Part shown: positions 24,552 to 33,320 of the stretch, piece after piece
Layout: the number at the start of each line of letters is the position of its first letter
Numbering within the stretch: position 1 is the first letter of the stretch
Source: Bacteroidaceae bacterium
Lineage (GTDB): Bacteria; Bacteroidota; Bacteroidia; Bacteroidales; Bacteroidaceae
Assembly: GCA_017464345.1 (NCBI GenBank)
Contig: JAFUAH010000007.1
Span: 41,916 to 105,915 of the forward strand
DNA: 64,000 bases
Direction: 5' to 3'
Made by a program: the position numbers and the translations under genes
The notes under the pieces: model-generated
What the model was told of the DNA's origin: nothing
What the model saw: the letters and a program-made list of their open reading frames with translations, nothing else
The model's database searches: none

Positions 24552-25991
24552 TTACTTAATACCGTCTACCCAGCGGAAGAGGCGTTCCCAGCGGATGCCG
24601 CCGTTGAACATGCCATAGTCGGGATTCTTGGAGAACCAAATCATGATGGGCTTGCCCACGATGTGATCCTCGGGCACGAAGCCCCAGAAGCGGGAGTCGG
24701 CCGAATTATGCCGATTGTCGCCCTGCATCCAGTAGTAGTCCATCTTGAAGGTGTACGAGGTGGCCCGTTCGCCGTTGATGAGGATGTTGCCCTCGTCGGT
24801 GACCTCCAGTGTGTTACCCTCATATTCCTTGATGCAACGCTCATAAAGGGGCAAGTTGTCGAGGTTGAGCGTTATGGAAGCTCCCTTTGCAGGAATCCAG
24901 ATGGGGCCGTAGTTGTCCACCGTCCAATGTTTGTTGCCGTTGAGGGGGTAGAGCAGTTCTTCCTCTGGTTTCACTATTTCCACACTCTCCACCAGGTCTG
25001 TCCGGGCCTCCAGGGCTTTCACCATCTTGGCTGTAAGCGGACAAATTCCAGACTGATAGAGTGGGCGGTAGTCCTCAAACGAAAGGCCTATTTCCCGTCG
25101 GAACTCTTCGGGCAAAGTCTGCAGGAGTTTCACTTTATACAAGTATTGCACATTGTCAGGTTCCTTATTGGCCTTGCCGTCAAGATAAACAATGCGGTTG
25201 CGAATCTCCAATGTCTGGCCGGGCAAACCGACACAGCGCTTCACATAGTTTTCCCGACGGTCTACGGGACGCCACTTCACTTCGCCAAACTCCTGGGGAT
25301 TCTGCTTGATAATCATACTGCCCAGCGCATAGAAAGCGTTAAAGTATCTCCGGCGTTCCAGAGCCGTCATATTGTCCAGGTCTACATAGCCAAAGTTCTC
25401 CATGTAGCTCCTGGTGCCCTGGACGTAAGCCTCACGGTAGTAGTCGCTGTTCTGCCGATTCAGTGCCACGGTGTCGCCGGAGGGATAGTTGAAGACAACG
25501 ATGTCGTTCAACTGCACTTTCCGGGGGCTAATGCGCTTGTACTCCCACTGGGGCCACGTGATGTAGCTCTGGCCGCCGAAGGGCAGTGTGTGCTGACACA
25601 GGGGCATGGAGAGGGGGGTCATGGGGGCACGGGCTCCGTAGGCTGTCTTGGAGACGTAGAGGTAGTCGCCCACGAGCAGGCTCTTTTCCAACGAACTCGA
25701 GGGGATGGTGTAGTTCTGGAAGAAGTAGATGTTCACGAAATACACTGCCACGAGGGCGAACACGATGGCATCGAGCCAACTCATGATAGTCTTGGTGACA
25801 GGGTTCTCGAGTTCCTTCCACCAGCCCCATTTAATAAACTTTGTCACGTAGGCATCGAACACGAAGGGCACGGTCAGATAGCCCCACCAGGAGGCGCGTA
25901 TCCACATGAGGAATGCAATGAGCAACAGACTATAGATGACACCTTGCGCCCAGTCTTTCCAGGTACGGTTTTTTTCTTCTTTCTTTTTCAT
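24552..25991 (-). CDS. lepB: Signal peptidase I (479 aa)
   Basis: An S26 signal peptidase. The catalytic Ser100 is in TIPSSSLEKSLLVGDYL, the general base Lys251 is in ENYVKRCVGLPGQ, and the late box GDNRHNSADSRFWGFVPEDH is near the C-terminus. Hydrophobic segments at about 18-32 and 72-90 anchor the protein with the active site outside the cytoplasmic membrane. At 479 residues it is much longer than E. coli LepB (324), because of a large insert between the Ser and Lys boxes, which is usual in Bacteroidales. It is the second gene after dapB, and the spacer before it is a heptamer array. Confidence 0.95.
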   Translation of the reverse strand: MKKKEEKNRTWKDWAQGVIYSLLLIAFLMWIRASWWGYLTVPFVFDAYVTKFIKWGWWKELENPVTKTIMSWLDAIVFALVAVYFVNIYFFQNYTIPSSSLEKSLLVGDYLYVSKTAYGARAPMTPLSMPLCQHTLPFGGQSYITWPQWEYKRISPRKVQLNDIVVFNYPSGDTVALNRQNSDYYREAYVQGTRSYMENFGYVDLDNMTALERRRYFNAFYALGSMIIKQNPQEFGEVKWRPVDRRENYVKRCVGLPGQTLEIRNRIVYLDGKANKEPDNVQYLYKVKLLQTLPEEFRREIGLSFEDYRPLYQSGICPLTAKMVKALEARTDLVESVEIVKPEEELLYPLNGNKHWTVDNYGPIWIPAKGASITLNLDNLPLYERCIKEYEGNTLEVTDEGNILINGERATSYTFKMDYYWMQGDNRHNSADSRFWGFVPEDHIVGKPIMIWFSKNPDYGMFNGGIRWERLFRWVDGIK

Positions 25992-26013
25992 TTATTACGA
26001 ATTGTGCATTATG

Positions 26014-26069
26014 AATTGTCAATTGTGAATTGTCAATTGTGAATTGTCAATTATGAATTGTGAATTGTG
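26014..26069. repeat. AATTGTN heptamer array across the dapB stop
   Basis: Eight contiguous 7-mers: AATTGTC and AATTGTG alternating, then AATTATG and two more AATTGTG. The array fills the dapB-lepB spacer and also encodes the last dapB residues (FTIHNS), so the dapB C-terminus is written by the repeat. Confidence 0.85.
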
Positions 26070-26821
26070 AACTGAAACAAGTCTTCCATGGTGAGGAGAC
26101 CCGTGTGGTGGGCCGTATATTCAGCTGCCAGGACGGCACCCAGGGCAAAGCCACGGCGGCTGTGAGCGGAATGGGTGATGGTTATCTCGTCGGCATCGGA
26201 GTCCCAGCGAATGGAATGAATGCCTGGCACCTCGCCACGGCGGACGCTGTCGATGCGGAGCCGGTCGGCGGCGACTGTCGTTGTTCCCTCCACCGAGCCG
26301 TCGGGCTGGGTGAGTTGGCCGAACTGCCAGCCATCGAGCCGCTCCACTTCCCCGACCAGTTCTTCAGCCAGGGTGATGGCCGTGCCGCTGGGATGGTCGA
26401 GTTTGTGGATGTGGTGGACCTCCTCCATCGAGGGGCTGTACGAGGGGAACTGGTTCATGATGCGGGCCAGGTAGCGATTGACGGCCCGGAAGACGGTGAC
26501 ACCCAGACTGAAGTTCGAGCTCCAGAAAAGTGTCTGCCCACCCTCGGTGCAGAGGCGGCGCACCTCCTCACCATGCTCCTTGAGCCAGCCCGTGGAGCCG
26601 CTGACCACCTTCACACCCTGGGCGAAGGCCCGCAGATAGTTGTCGTAGGCCACGTGGGGAGCCGTGAACTCAATGGCCACGTCGGCCGTTCGGAACTCAG
26701 GACTGTCAAAGTCCTGCTGGTTGTCGATGTCGATAATCGAGACAATCTCGTGACCACGGCTGAGGGCGATTTCCTCTATCATGTGCCCCATCTTACCGTA
26801 GCCGATTAATGCTATTTTCAT
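26051..26821 (-). CDS. dapB: 4-hydroxy-tetrahydrodipicolinate reductase (256 aa)
   Basis: DapB catalyses the NAD(P)H-dependent reduction step in the lysine/diaminopimelate pathway. The nucleotide-binding start IALIGYGKMGHMIE, the G-S-T-G-W segment and the catalytic box E-x-H-H-x-x-K-x-D-x-P-S-G-T-A (EVHHIHKLDHPSGTA) are intact. The length is normal. It begins the dapB-lepB-wbqC-M16 unit from a promoter at 26845-26852 that is divergent from the DUF2851 promoter. Its last residues are encoded by a heptamer array. Confidence 0.95.
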   Translation of the reverse strand: MKIALIGYGKMGHMIEEIALSRGHEIVSIIDIDNQQDFDSPEFRTADVAIEFTAPHVAYDNYLRAFAQGVKVVSGSTGWLKEHGEEVRRLCTEGGQTLFWSSNFSLGVTVFRAVNRYLARIMNQFPSYSPSMEEVHHIHKLDHPSGTAITLAEELVGEVERLDGWQFGQLTQPDGSVEGTTTVAADRLRIDSVRRGEVPGIHSIRWDSDADEITITHSAHSRRGFALGAVLAAEYTAHHTGLLTMEDLFQFTIHNS

Positions 26822-26844
26822 ACGCAGATAACAATTTTCGACTG

Positions 26845-26852
26845 CAAAGATA
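26845..26852 (-). promoter_or_regulatory. -7 promoter box of the dapB unit
   Basis: Minus-strand TATCTTTG, 23 bp upstream of the dapB start. It lies back-to-back with the plus-strand box at 26874-26881, so the two divergent promoters overlap. Confidence 0.65.
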
Positions 26853-26873
26853 GGGAATATCAGCGAAAAACCG

Positions 26874-26881
26874 TACTTTTG
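26874..26881 (+). promoter_or_regulatory. -7 promoter box of the DUF2851 gene
   Basis: TACTTTTG fits TAnnTTTG and is 36 bp before ATG 26918. It argues against a translation start at the upstream TTG (26879), which would lie inside the promoter. Confidence 0.6.
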
Positions 26882-26917
26882 TTAGGTATTTTTAAGATTT
26901 ACACCCCCTTTGCCGAT

Positions 26918-28225
26918 ATGGAGAGACTGCTGCACTACGTCTGGAAGCACCGACTTTTGCCCCTGCGGGCACTGCTGACCACCGACGGACAGGAACTGGA
27001 AATCATTGACCCGGGACTGGCCAACACGAACGCCGGTCCCGACTTTTTCAATGCCAAGGTGCGCATCGGGCAGACCATGTGGGCCGGCAACGTGGAGATA
27101 CATCTGCGTTCCAGCGACTGGTTCCGCCACGGCCACGAGGGTGACGAGCGGTACGACAACGTCATCCTGCACGTGGCCAACGTGGTAGACTGCGACGTGA
27201 CCACCTGCAGCGGAAAACGGCTGCCCCAGCTGCAACTGGACATTCCAGCCGGCCTCAGCCAGCGCTACGAGACGCTGCAGCAAACGGAGGACTATCCACG
27301 CTGCCACCGCATCATCCCGGGACTGGACATCTTCCGGGTGCACGCCTGGATGGACACGCTGACCGTGGAGCGACTGGAGGAGCGTGCCCAACAGGTGAAG
27401 GCCCGCCTGAAAGCCACCAACGGCAACTGGGAGTGGGCGCTCTTCACCACACTGGCCCGCAACTTCGGCTTCGGGCTGAACGGCGATGCCTTCGAGGCAT
27501 GGGCCGGACGCATCCCTCTGGACCGCATCGGGAAGCACCGCGACGAACTCTTCCAGATAGAAGCCATCTTCCTGGGCATGGCGGGACTGCTGGAGGCGGC
27601 CAGCCTGCCCCCGGAATCGCGGGAAAGGGGTGCCTGGGACGAGTACTTCCTCTCGCTGCGCCGTGAGTTCCAATATCAGTGCCGCCTGTTCTCGCTCCCG
27701 GCTCCCATGCCGTACCAGCAATGGCGATACCTGCGCCTGCGCCCCCAGAACTTTCCCCACATCCGCCTAGCCGAACTGGCCTGGATGTACCACAAGGGAC
27801 GGGTCACACTGTCCGGGCTGAAGGATGCCACGATGACTGAAGAACCGCTGAAGGCTCTGCGCGGGGTGCTGAAGACTGAGACATCGCCCTACTGGCAGAC
27901 ACACATCATGTTCGGGCATCCCACCGGGAAACGCACACTCCGACTGAGCCAGAGCTCACAGAACTTGCTCATCATCAACACCGTGGTGCCCGTGCTCTAT
28001 GCCTACGCCACCTCCCACAACGACTGGGAACTGCGACAGCGGACACTGGACCTGCTGCAACTCCTGCCGGCCGAGCGCAATCACATCCTGCGGCAATGGG
28101 AGGCCTGCGGACTGCATGTGGACACTGCGGCCGACAGCCAGGCTCTCATCCAACTGAAACGGCAATACTGCGACCGACACGACTGCCTGCGGTGCAGTTT
28201 TGGCTACGAATACCTGAAGAGTTGA
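26918..28225 (+). CDS. DUF2851 family protein (435 aa)
   Basis: A conserved Bacteroidetes protein (DUF2851). It opens MERLLHYVWKHRLLP and contains the family hallmark GPDFFNAKVRIG followed by WAGNVEIHLRSSDWFRHGH, which resembles a nuclease-like E/D-x-N...E-x-H core. The C-terminus has a four-cysteine cluster (YCDRHDCLRCSFG). The start at MERLL is preferred because the -7 box lies just upstream. No biochemical function is established. It is followed by a thioesterase gene 40 bp downstream, with the spacer made of TTGAAAAG-type repeats. Confidence 0.85.
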   Translation: MERLLHYVWKHRLLPLRALLTTDGQELEIIDPGLANTNAGPDFFNAKVRIGQTMWAGNVEIHLRSSDWFRHGHEGDERYDNVILHVANVVDCDVTTCSGKRLPQLQLDIPAGLSQRYETLQQTEDYPRCHRIIPGLDIFRVHAWMDTLTVERLEERAQQVKARLKATNGNWEWALFTTLARNFGFGLNGDAFEAWAGRIPLDRIGKHRDELFQIEAIFLGMAGLLEAASLPPESRERGAWDEYFLSLRREFQYQCRLFSLPAPMPYQQWRYLRLRPQNFPHIRLAELAWMYHKGRVTLSGLKDATMTEEPLKALRGVLKTETSPYWQTHIMFGHPTGKRTLRLSQSSQNLLIINTVVPVLYAYATSHNDWELRQRTLDLLQLLPAERNHILRQWEACGLHVDTAADSQALIQLKRQYCDRHDCLRCSFGYEYLKS

Positions 28226-28265
28226 AAGATTGAAAAGTTGAAAAGATTGAAAAGTTGAAAAGACT

Positions 28266-28661
28266 ATGACACACGAACTGAAGATGAAGGTGCGCGACTA
28301 CGAATGCGACCTGCAAGGCATCGTAAACAATGCCAACTACCAGCACTACACGGAACACGCACGCCACGAGTTTCTCTGCGAACGGGGAGTACGCTTTGCC
28401 GACCTGCACCAGCGGGGCATCGATGTGGTGGTAGCACGCATCACACTGGCCTACAAGGCACCACTCCGCAGCGGCGACGAGTTCCTGGTGCGCTCACAGG
28501 TCAGGAAGGATGGCGTGAAATACGTCTTCCAACAGGACATCATCCGCCTCTCCGACCTGCGGCTGGCCTGCCGCGTGGAGGTGGTGAATGCCGTCCTCAT
28601 TGACGGAAAACTGGCCGCAGAGTGTCCCGACCTGGACCGCCTGCTGGAAGAAAACCAATAA
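28266..28661 (+). CDS. Acyl-CoA thioesterase, 4-hydroxybenzoyl-CoA thioesterase/YbgC type (131 aa)
   Basis: A single hot-dog domain of normal length. The active-site region reads KVRDYECDLQGIVNNANYQHY, the place of the usual D-x-x-G-x-V-x-x-x-x-Y motif (quoted here as DLQGIVNNANY). It is followed by EHARHEFLCERG and a central DVVVARITLAYKAPLRSGDE segment. The enzyme hydrolyses an acyl-CoA thioester; the chain length is not predictable. There is no signal peptide, so it is cytoplasmic. It lies between DUF2851 and dprA on the same strand. Confidence 0.88.
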   Translation: MTHELKMKVRDYECDLQGIVNNANYQHYTEHARHEFLCERGVRFADLHQRGIDVVVARITLAYKAPLRSGDEFLVRSQVRKDGVKYVFQQDIIRLSDLRLACRVEVVNAVLIDGKLAAECPDLDRLLEENQ

Positions 28662-28711
28662 CTGCCACACCACACACAGGGACAAGCATCACTGATGTAA
28701 TCCGTAGACCT

Positions 28712-29842
28712 ATGGACGAAGAAATACTCTATAGCATAGCCCTGACGCGAGTGCTGCCCTACCAGTCGCAGGTGCAGCGACAACTGACAGAGGCCGCAGG
28801 GTCGGTGAGGGCACTTTACGAACACCGCCACCAGCTGCGCGAACTGCTGCCCAGCGCATCCGAACGCCTGCAGCGCACCATCGCACAGTGGGAACAACAC
28901 ATGGCGCGTGCTGAACAGGAAATGGCCTTTGCCGAAAAGAATCGCATACGGGTGACGATACCGTCTGACGTGGACTATCCGGCCCGTCTGCGCGAGTGTC
29001 CGGACGCCCCCATCGTGCTCTACTACCGGGGGACGGCAGACCTGAACAGCCGACACATGCTCTCCATCGTGGGCACACGCCGGGCCACAGAGTACGGCAA
29101 GACTTTCTGCCAACGCTTCCTCAGCGACCTCTCCCATCTCTGTCCCGATGTGCTCATCGTGAGCGGACTGGCCTACGGCATCGACATACAGGCCCATCGC
29201 CAGGCCCTGCAGAACGGACTGCCCACCATCGGGATTCTGGCTCACGGACTGGACCAGATCTATCCGCGCCTGCACCGCCAGACTGCCATAGAAATGCTAC
29301 AGCAGGGCGGACTGCTCACGGAATTCATGAGCCAGAGCACGGCAGAGAAGATAAACTTCGTGGCCCGCAACCGCATCGTGGCCGGCATGACAGATGCCAC
29401 ACTGGTGGTGGAAAGTGCCGACAAGGGGGGAAGCCTCATCACAGCCCACATTGCCACGGACTACAACCGCGAGGTTTTTGCCGTTCCCGGACGGCTGGGC
29501 GATGCCGCCTCGGCCGGATGCAACGGCCTCATACGCGACAGCCAAGCCATCCTGCTGCAGAGTGCAGAACAACTGGTGGAACACATCGGATGGGTAACGG
29601 CCCAACGGGAACAGCAACCCGTGCAACGGGACCTCTTCCCCACCCTGTCCGACGGCACTACCGCCTCGTCCCCCGAAGAAATGGCCATCTCCCGTGCACT
29701 AAAAGGTTCGGACGGCAAACAGCTGAACCAACTCACCGTGGAGACCAACCTGCCCATAGGTCGCCTGAGCAGCCTGCTCTTCGACATGGAGATGCGTGGC
29801 CTGGTACGACGCCTAAGCGGAGGCACCTACCGCTGGATATAA
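28712..29842 (+). CDS. dprA: DNA-processing protein DprA (376 aa)
   Basis: DprA loads RecA on incoming single-stranded DNA in natural transformation. The Rossmann-like core is clear: MLSIVGTRRATEYGK, then VSGLAYGIDIQAHRQAL, IGILAHGLDQIYP, RNRIVAGMTDATLVVESAD and FAVPGRLGDAASAGCNGLI. An N-terminal SAM-like helical region (1-80) and a C-terminal winged-helix (TNLPIGRLSSLLFDMEMRG) complete the usual architecture. The start at MDEEILYSIAL was chosen over an upstream in-frame ATG because it matches the family N-terminus. With ComM at 10 kb it hints that the natural-transformation machinery is retained. Confidence 0.93.
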   Translation: MDEEILYSIALTRVLPYQSQVQRQLTEAAGSVRALYEHRHQLRELLPSASERLQRTIAQWEQHMARAEQEMAFAEKNRIRVTIPSDVDYPARLRECPDAPIVLYYRGTADLNSRHMLSIVGTRRATEYGKTFCQRFLSDLSHLCPDVLIVSGLAYGIDIQAHRQALQNGLPTIGILAHGLDQIYPRLHRQTAIEMLQQGGLLTEFMSQSTAEKINFVARNRIVAGMTDATLVVESADKGGSLITAHIATDYNREVFAVPGRLGDAASAGCNGLIRDSQAILLQSAEQLVEHIGWVTAQREQQPVQRDLFPTLSDGTTASSPEEMAISRALKGSDGKQLNQLTVETNLPIGRLSSLLFDMEMRGLVRRLSGGTYRWI

Positions 29843-29846
29843 AAAA

Positions 29847-29864
29847 GACTCCCCTATAGGAGTC
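29847..29864 (-). terminator. Terminator for the minus-strand lipoprotein genes
   Basis: On the minus strand GACTCC, a 6-nt loop, GGAGTC and then six Ts (29841-29846). It abuts the dprA stop, so a minus-strand terminator overlaps the end of the convergent gene. Confidence 0.6.
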
Positions 29865-29894
29865 GCTTGTGGGTCAATTGTCCGTCAAGAGAAA

Positions 29895-29971
29895 CCCGTA
29901 CAGGTCGGATACCCGACCTGTACGGGATGAAGTCGAAACCTATACGGGACGGACATCCGTCCTGCACGGGC
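29895..29971. repeat. CCCGTACAGG-type palindrome pair after dprA
   Basis: The first palindrome has 14-bp perfect arms (CCCGTACAGGTCGG, 29895-29908 and 29913-29926). A second, weaker one (GGACGGA/TCCGTCC around 29948-29963, closed by CGGG/CCCG) follows. Related palindromes occur at 45409-45448 and 56100-56175. Confidence 0.75.
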
Positions 29972-29980
29972 CGAAAAATA

Positions 29981-30457
29981 TCACTTCCTGATGATCAGTT
30001 TTTTCAGCAGATTGCCGCCCTCGTTCATCTTCTCGGGCTTGTTGGGCATCACACCCTGGGTCATCTGCAGGGCCTTCAGGTCTTCAGGAGTGGCCTTGTG
30101 GAAATTCTTGTAGGTGCCGACAAAGCCTGTCACCGTAATCTTGTGGTGACGGAAGGCACGGGGGAGGACACCGTCGCTCTCGTGGATGAACTGGGGCTCC
30201 AGCAACACGTCGCCACCAGCCTTGGCCAGCAGGTCGGCCACCAGGTTGCCCTTCTCCTCTTCCACCTTCTTCTGAGGCACGAGACCGTTCCTCCACTCCA
30301 CAGTCTGGGTCACCCGCTGGGGAGACACCTGCATATCGGCAATGACAGGATAGTTATGGACGGTATTGTCCACACCCACGACATCGGCAGTCTTCCTGAC
30401 GGTCGAGCAGGACGCCAGACACAGGGCTGTAACAGCCAAAAGCATAAACTTTTTCAT
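29981..30457 (-). CDS. Small lipoprotein, paralogue of the next gene (158 aa)
   Basis: Lipoprotein signal MKKFMLLAVTALCLASC, with Cys17 as the lipidation site. The mature part contains ADVLLEPQF-like GGDVLLEPQFI, ITVTGFVGTYKNF and a basic tail. Its neighbour at 30495-30869 shares the signal sequence, the STV-K-K/R-T-A motif, the N/GGDVLxxPQF box and the xVTVxGYPATYxxF box, so the pair is a tandem duplication. This copy carries an extra 30-residue C-terminal extension ending KKLIIRK. Function is unknown; it is probably attached to the outer membrane. Confidence 0.75.
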   Translation of the reverse strand: MKKFMLLAVTALCLASCSTVRKTADVVGVDNTVHNYPVIADMQVSPQRVTQTVEWRNGLVPQKKVEEEKGNLVADLLAKAGGDVLLEPQFIHESDGVLPRAFRHHKITVTGFVGTYKNFHKATPEDLKALQMTQGVMPNKPEKMNEGGNLLKKLIIRK

Positions 30458-30494
30458 TTGACTTTCGTGTTAGTAAGGGTGAAACAAAAGGGGA

Positions 30495-30869
30495 TTACTT
30501 GCGAGGACCGCCCTTCTCGAACTTCGTATACGTAGCGGGATAGCCGCTCACCGTCACCCTGCGGATGCCATGACGGAAGATGCCATTGATGCTCTTCGTC
30601 TCGAACTGGGGAGCCACCAGCACGTCAGCATTGCCGTGGGTCTGCAGAGCCTCGCGGACAGCAGCGTTCTTGATGTTCTGGGCACCACCGCGACGAACGG
30701 ACTTCTCGGGACGATAGGTGTAGGTTATCTTCTCTGACTTCACGGTCAGTTCTGCCTCGTTGAAACTGCGGATGTTGTCATCCACGGTGTACGTCGTAGC
30801 AGTTTTCTTCACAGTCGAGCAGGATGCCAGACACAGGGCTGCAGCAGCCAGAAGCATTAACTTTTTCAT
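30495..30869 (-). CDS. Small lipoprotein, paralogue of the preceding gene (124 aa)
   Basis: Lipoprotein signal MKKLMLLAAAALCLASC (Cys17). The mature protein has a basic middle (YTYRPEKSVRRGG), then ADVLVAPQFETKS and RRVTVSGYPATYTKFE, both shared with the 158-aa paralogue 37 bp downstream. It ends soon after the second box. The first gene of the pair is transcribed from a promoter at 30950-30981. The function is unknown. Confidence 0.75.
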   Translation of the reverse strand: MKKLMLLAAAALCLASCSTVKKTATTYTVDDNIRSFNEAELTVKSEKITYTYRPEKSVRRGGAQNIKNAAVREALQTHGNADVLVAPQFETKSINGIFRHGIRRVTVSGYPATYTKFEKGGPRK

Positions 30870-30949
30870 TGTCTTTGTTTTTTGGGTTTAGGTTAATAAA
30901 ATGTTAATGAATAAGGTGAGTTTTATCAGTAATTCACTCGTTATGCCCA

Positions 30950-30981
30950 CAAATTTAGTCTTTTTTTCATAGACGTACAAG
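30950..30981 (-). promoter_or_regulatory. Promoter of the paired lipoprotein genes
   Basis: Minus-strand CTTG (30978-30981), 20-bp spacer, TAAATTTG (30950-30957). It leaves a leader of about 75 nt before the start at 30869. Confidence 0.6.
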
Positions 30982-31072
30982 CAAATACCGCTTTTTTTGC
31001 CTCTGGGTCTTCAATTTTTCACCTCAGCGTGGTTTTCACCGTAAAATAATTCTCCATCAGGCACTTCCCTTC

Positions 31073-31768
31073 TCACTCCACGACGGCCCGCAACAGCACT
31101 ACGTCTTCCAACGGGCGGTCTGCCCCGTCCGTGGCCACGGCCTGGATGGCCTTCAGCACCTTCATGCCCTCCACGACACGACCGAAGACCGTGTACGCAC
31201 CGTCCAGATGGGGGGCTCCGCCGCGCTGCAGATAGTCATTCCACATGTCGCGGTTCATCTCTATGCCCTGCTCGTCCAGCATACCACGCACCTTGCCAAG
31301 GGAGTTTTCGCCCCACGACTTTCCGTATACGATGTAGAACTGCGAACCGGAGGAGCGCATCTCGGGATTCACCTCGTCAGGCTCACGGGCGGCAGCCAGG
31401 GCACCACGAACATGGTAGAGCCAAGGCAGACGTATTTCGGCAGGCAGCGTGGTACCGATGCTTCCCTCCCCCAGCGGACGTTCATGGGAGGGCGAGGCCA
31501 GCGTCCCGTCAGCCTGACGGTGTACCCGGCTATTGGGGTCGCCACCCTGAATCATGAAGTCCCGGATGACACGGTGAAAGAGTGTGCTGTCCAGCAGTCC
31601 CTCGCGGGCCAGCTTCAGGAAATTGTCCCTGTGGCGTGGTGTCTCGTCGCTCAGCTCCACACGTATGGTGCCCATCGTCGTCTCCAGTCTCACCACCTGT
31701 GGGCGCAACTTCTTGGCCCCGGCACTCAGGGCAATGGATAAGAACAGTAAAAAAATGTTCGGTTTCAT
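31073..31768 (-). CDS. Secreted cyclophilin-type peptidyl-prolyl isomerase (231 aa)
   Basis: Signal peptide (1-18, ALSAGA). The cyclophilin core has VRLETTMGTIRVELSDETP, LFHRVIRDFMIQGGDPNSR, SGSQFYIVYGKSW and FGRVVEGMKVLKAI. The catalytic Arg and the Phe-x-x-Gln-Gly-Gly region are present. An insert between the FHRVI block and the QFYI block is longer than in minimal bacterial cyclophilins but is common in Bacteroidales. It assists folding of exported proteins in the periplasm. It starts 3 bp after the glycosyltransferase gene. Confidence 0.92.
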   Translation of the reverse strand: MKPNIFLLFLSIALSAGAKKLRPQVVRLETTMGTIRVELSDETPRHRDNFLKLAREGLLDSTLFHRVIRDFMIQGGDPNSRVHRQADGTLASPSHERPLGEGSIGTTLPAEIRLPWLYHVRGALAAAREPDEVNPEMRSSGSQFYIVYGKSWGENSLGKVRGMLDEQGIEMNRDMWNDYLQRGGAPHLDGAYTVFGRVVEGMKVLKAIQAVATDGADRPLEDVVLLRAVVE

Positions 31769-31771
31769 CGG

Positions 31772-32677
31772 TTATATTTTCATGTATTTCCGGATAAAGG
31801 CACGCAGGACGGTCACAAGAGATATGTGCAGGCAAGCGCTGTGGCGGACAATGTTCCAGAAGGCCCTTCGGTCGGCCTCGACCATGTGGTCCACACAGGC
31901 CTGGCGATAGTAGGCATCGATGAGGGGAAGCAAGTCGGCACGGAAGCCCTCTTCGCGCACCATCTGCCGTACCATGTCCATGTACTGCTGGAAGGCCTGC
32001 AGCTTCCGGTCCATGTCGCGCCGGTCGCTGGAAATGTTCTCACCACTGTCGCGAAACAGGGTGAGGCACTCCCCGGCACTGGCGATGCCGTGCTGCAGGG
32101 AAAATCGGAAAACGGACAGATTGTCGGCTCCCCAGGCATAGGGCAGATGGACATAACCGCCCAGACGGAGCATGGTGGGCCGATGGAGCATGAATTCGCT
32201 GATAGTCTGACGACGACATCCGTTGTAGAGGGCCCACATGTACTGTTCCGTCGTCTCCCACTCCGGCGATACGGGATAGCGCTGGGTCTCGCGCCCCAGG
32301 GCATCCGTGACGCTGACACATGAGCGCAACACATGACACTGGGGGTACCGCGCTGACAAACGAAGCATCGACTCCACAAACGTGGGAGCATACTGGTCGT
32401 CGTCGCACAAAAGGCAGAACCATTCGCCTCGGGCATGGTGCAGACACTCGTTCCAGTTCCGAGAAGGGTCGCCCTTGCCCACATTCCTTTCGTTCACAAA
32501 ATAGCGGATCCGTGGGTCGTCAAAAGCCCGTACCACCGAATCCACGTCCTCTGGCGACTGGTCATTGACTATCACTATCTCGGTATTCCGATACGTTTGC
32601 CCAAGTGCCGAAGCGATACTTTCGTGCAGATGCGCAGCCTTGTATGCCGGAATGGCTATGGTTACGAGTGGCTCCAT
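31772..32677 (-). CDS. Glycosyltransferase family 2 (301 aa)
   Basis: A GT-A fold: VTIAIPAYKAAHLHESI, then QTYRNTEIVIVNDQSPED and the metal-binding D-x-D region WFCLLCDDDQY. The acceptor-side half (about 120-300) is helical, with YAWGADNLSVFRF. No membrane segment is present. It transfers a sugar from a nucleotide donor to an unknown acceptor, typically in capsule or lipopolysaccharide synthesis, but no other glycan synthesis genes are adjacent. It lies in a unit between the TonB-domain protein and the cyclophilin. Confidence 0.88.
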   Translation of the reverse strand: MEPLVTIAIPAYKAAHLHESIASALGQTYRNTEIVIVNDQSPEDVDSVVRAFDDPRIRYFVNERNVGKGDPSRNWNECLHHARGEWFCLLCDDDQYAPTFVESMLRLSARYPQCHVLRSCVSVTDALGRETQRYPVSPEWETTEQYMWALYNGCRRQTISEFMLHRPTMLRLGGYVHLPYAWGADNLSVFRFSLQHGIASAGECLTLFRDSGENISSDRRDMDRKLQAFQQYMDMVRQMVREEGFRADLLPLIDAYYRQACVDHMVEADRRAFWNIVRHSACLHISLVTVLRAFIRKYMKI

Positions 32678-32715
32678 CCAGAGGGGTTAGGCATCAATAT
32701 AGTTCGTGGAAAAAG

Positions 32716-33216
32716 TCAGTCATCAACATAGTTCATGGAGAAACGGAGGGGAAGGGCGTATTCAAGACGCTGTGGCACATTGTTGCTGATGGCGGGATGC
32801 CACTTCTTCATCTTGCGGACTATCCGGAAACCTTCCTTGGCCATCGACTTAGCACAATCCTTCAGCATTACAGCCTGCTGCTCACTGGTGTATCGTCCAA
32901 ATACATCTATGTTGTAATGTATCACACGGCAATCCGTAGCCGTTATGTTCGTGATTGTGCCATCCGTCTCCACGGTGAAGTGCATGACACACTCTCCCTC
33001 GCCCTCTATCTGGCCAAGTAGTGACGGATAAGCCAAATTCTTCTTTATGAACTTCTGCAAGGCCTTCTCGCCGCCTGGGTAGGACGGCGGATAGGACTGA
33101 GGGTACAACTTTGCATGACTGGCAGTACTCAGCGTATCGCCACACTGGGACCATACATCCGGCATCCCACACACAAGCAACCCCACCGCCAGCAGTAATT
33201 TTCTTTTGGTAAACAT
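32716..33216 (-). CDS. Exported TonB C-terminal-domain protein (166 aa)
   Basis: Signal peptide (1-23, DVWSQ). Residues about 45-100 have the TonB/TolA C-terminal domain pattern: PPSYPGGEKALQKFIKKNL, AYP, and GECVMHFTVETDGTITNI. Unlike a true TonB it has no N-terminal transmembrane anchor with a Pro-rich linker, so it is a stand-alone periplasmic domain rather than an energy transducer. A second half (100-166) contains conserved Cys and W residues without a known match. The 3' end shows an imperfect duplication of about 27 bp (32693-32740). Confidence 0.7.
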   Translation of the reverse strand: MFTKRKLLLAVGLLVCGMPDVWSQCGDTLSTASHAKLYPQSYPPSYPGGEKALQKFIKKNLAYPSLLGQIEGEGECVMHFTVETDGTITNITATDCRVIHYNIDVFGRYTSEQQAVMLKDCAKSMAKEGFRIVRKMKKWHPAISNNVPQRLEYALPLRFSMNYVDD

Positions 33217-33238
33217 GTTTTCTGATTTGTTAGGGTAG

Positions 33239-33246
33239 CAAAATTA
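33239..33246 (-). promoter_or_regulatory. -7 promoter box of the TonB-domain/GT2/cyclophilin unit
   Basis: Minus-strand TAATTTTG, 22 bp upstream of the start at 33216. Confidence 0.55.
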
Positions 33247-33267
33247 AGTATAAAAAAAGAAATAACA

Positions 33268-33305
33268 AAAAAAGCACCATAGATTTTCATCGATGGTGCT
33301 TTTTT
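33268..33305. terminator. Bidirectional terminator after the fumarate reductase operon
   Basis: The stem AAAAAAGCACCAT/ATGGTGCTTTTTT (13 bp, arms 33268-33280 and 33293-33305) around a 12-nt loop, with A- and T-runs on both sides. It stands 15 bp after the sdhB stop. Confidence 0.85.
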
Positions 33306-33320
33306 GCATAAATGTATTTG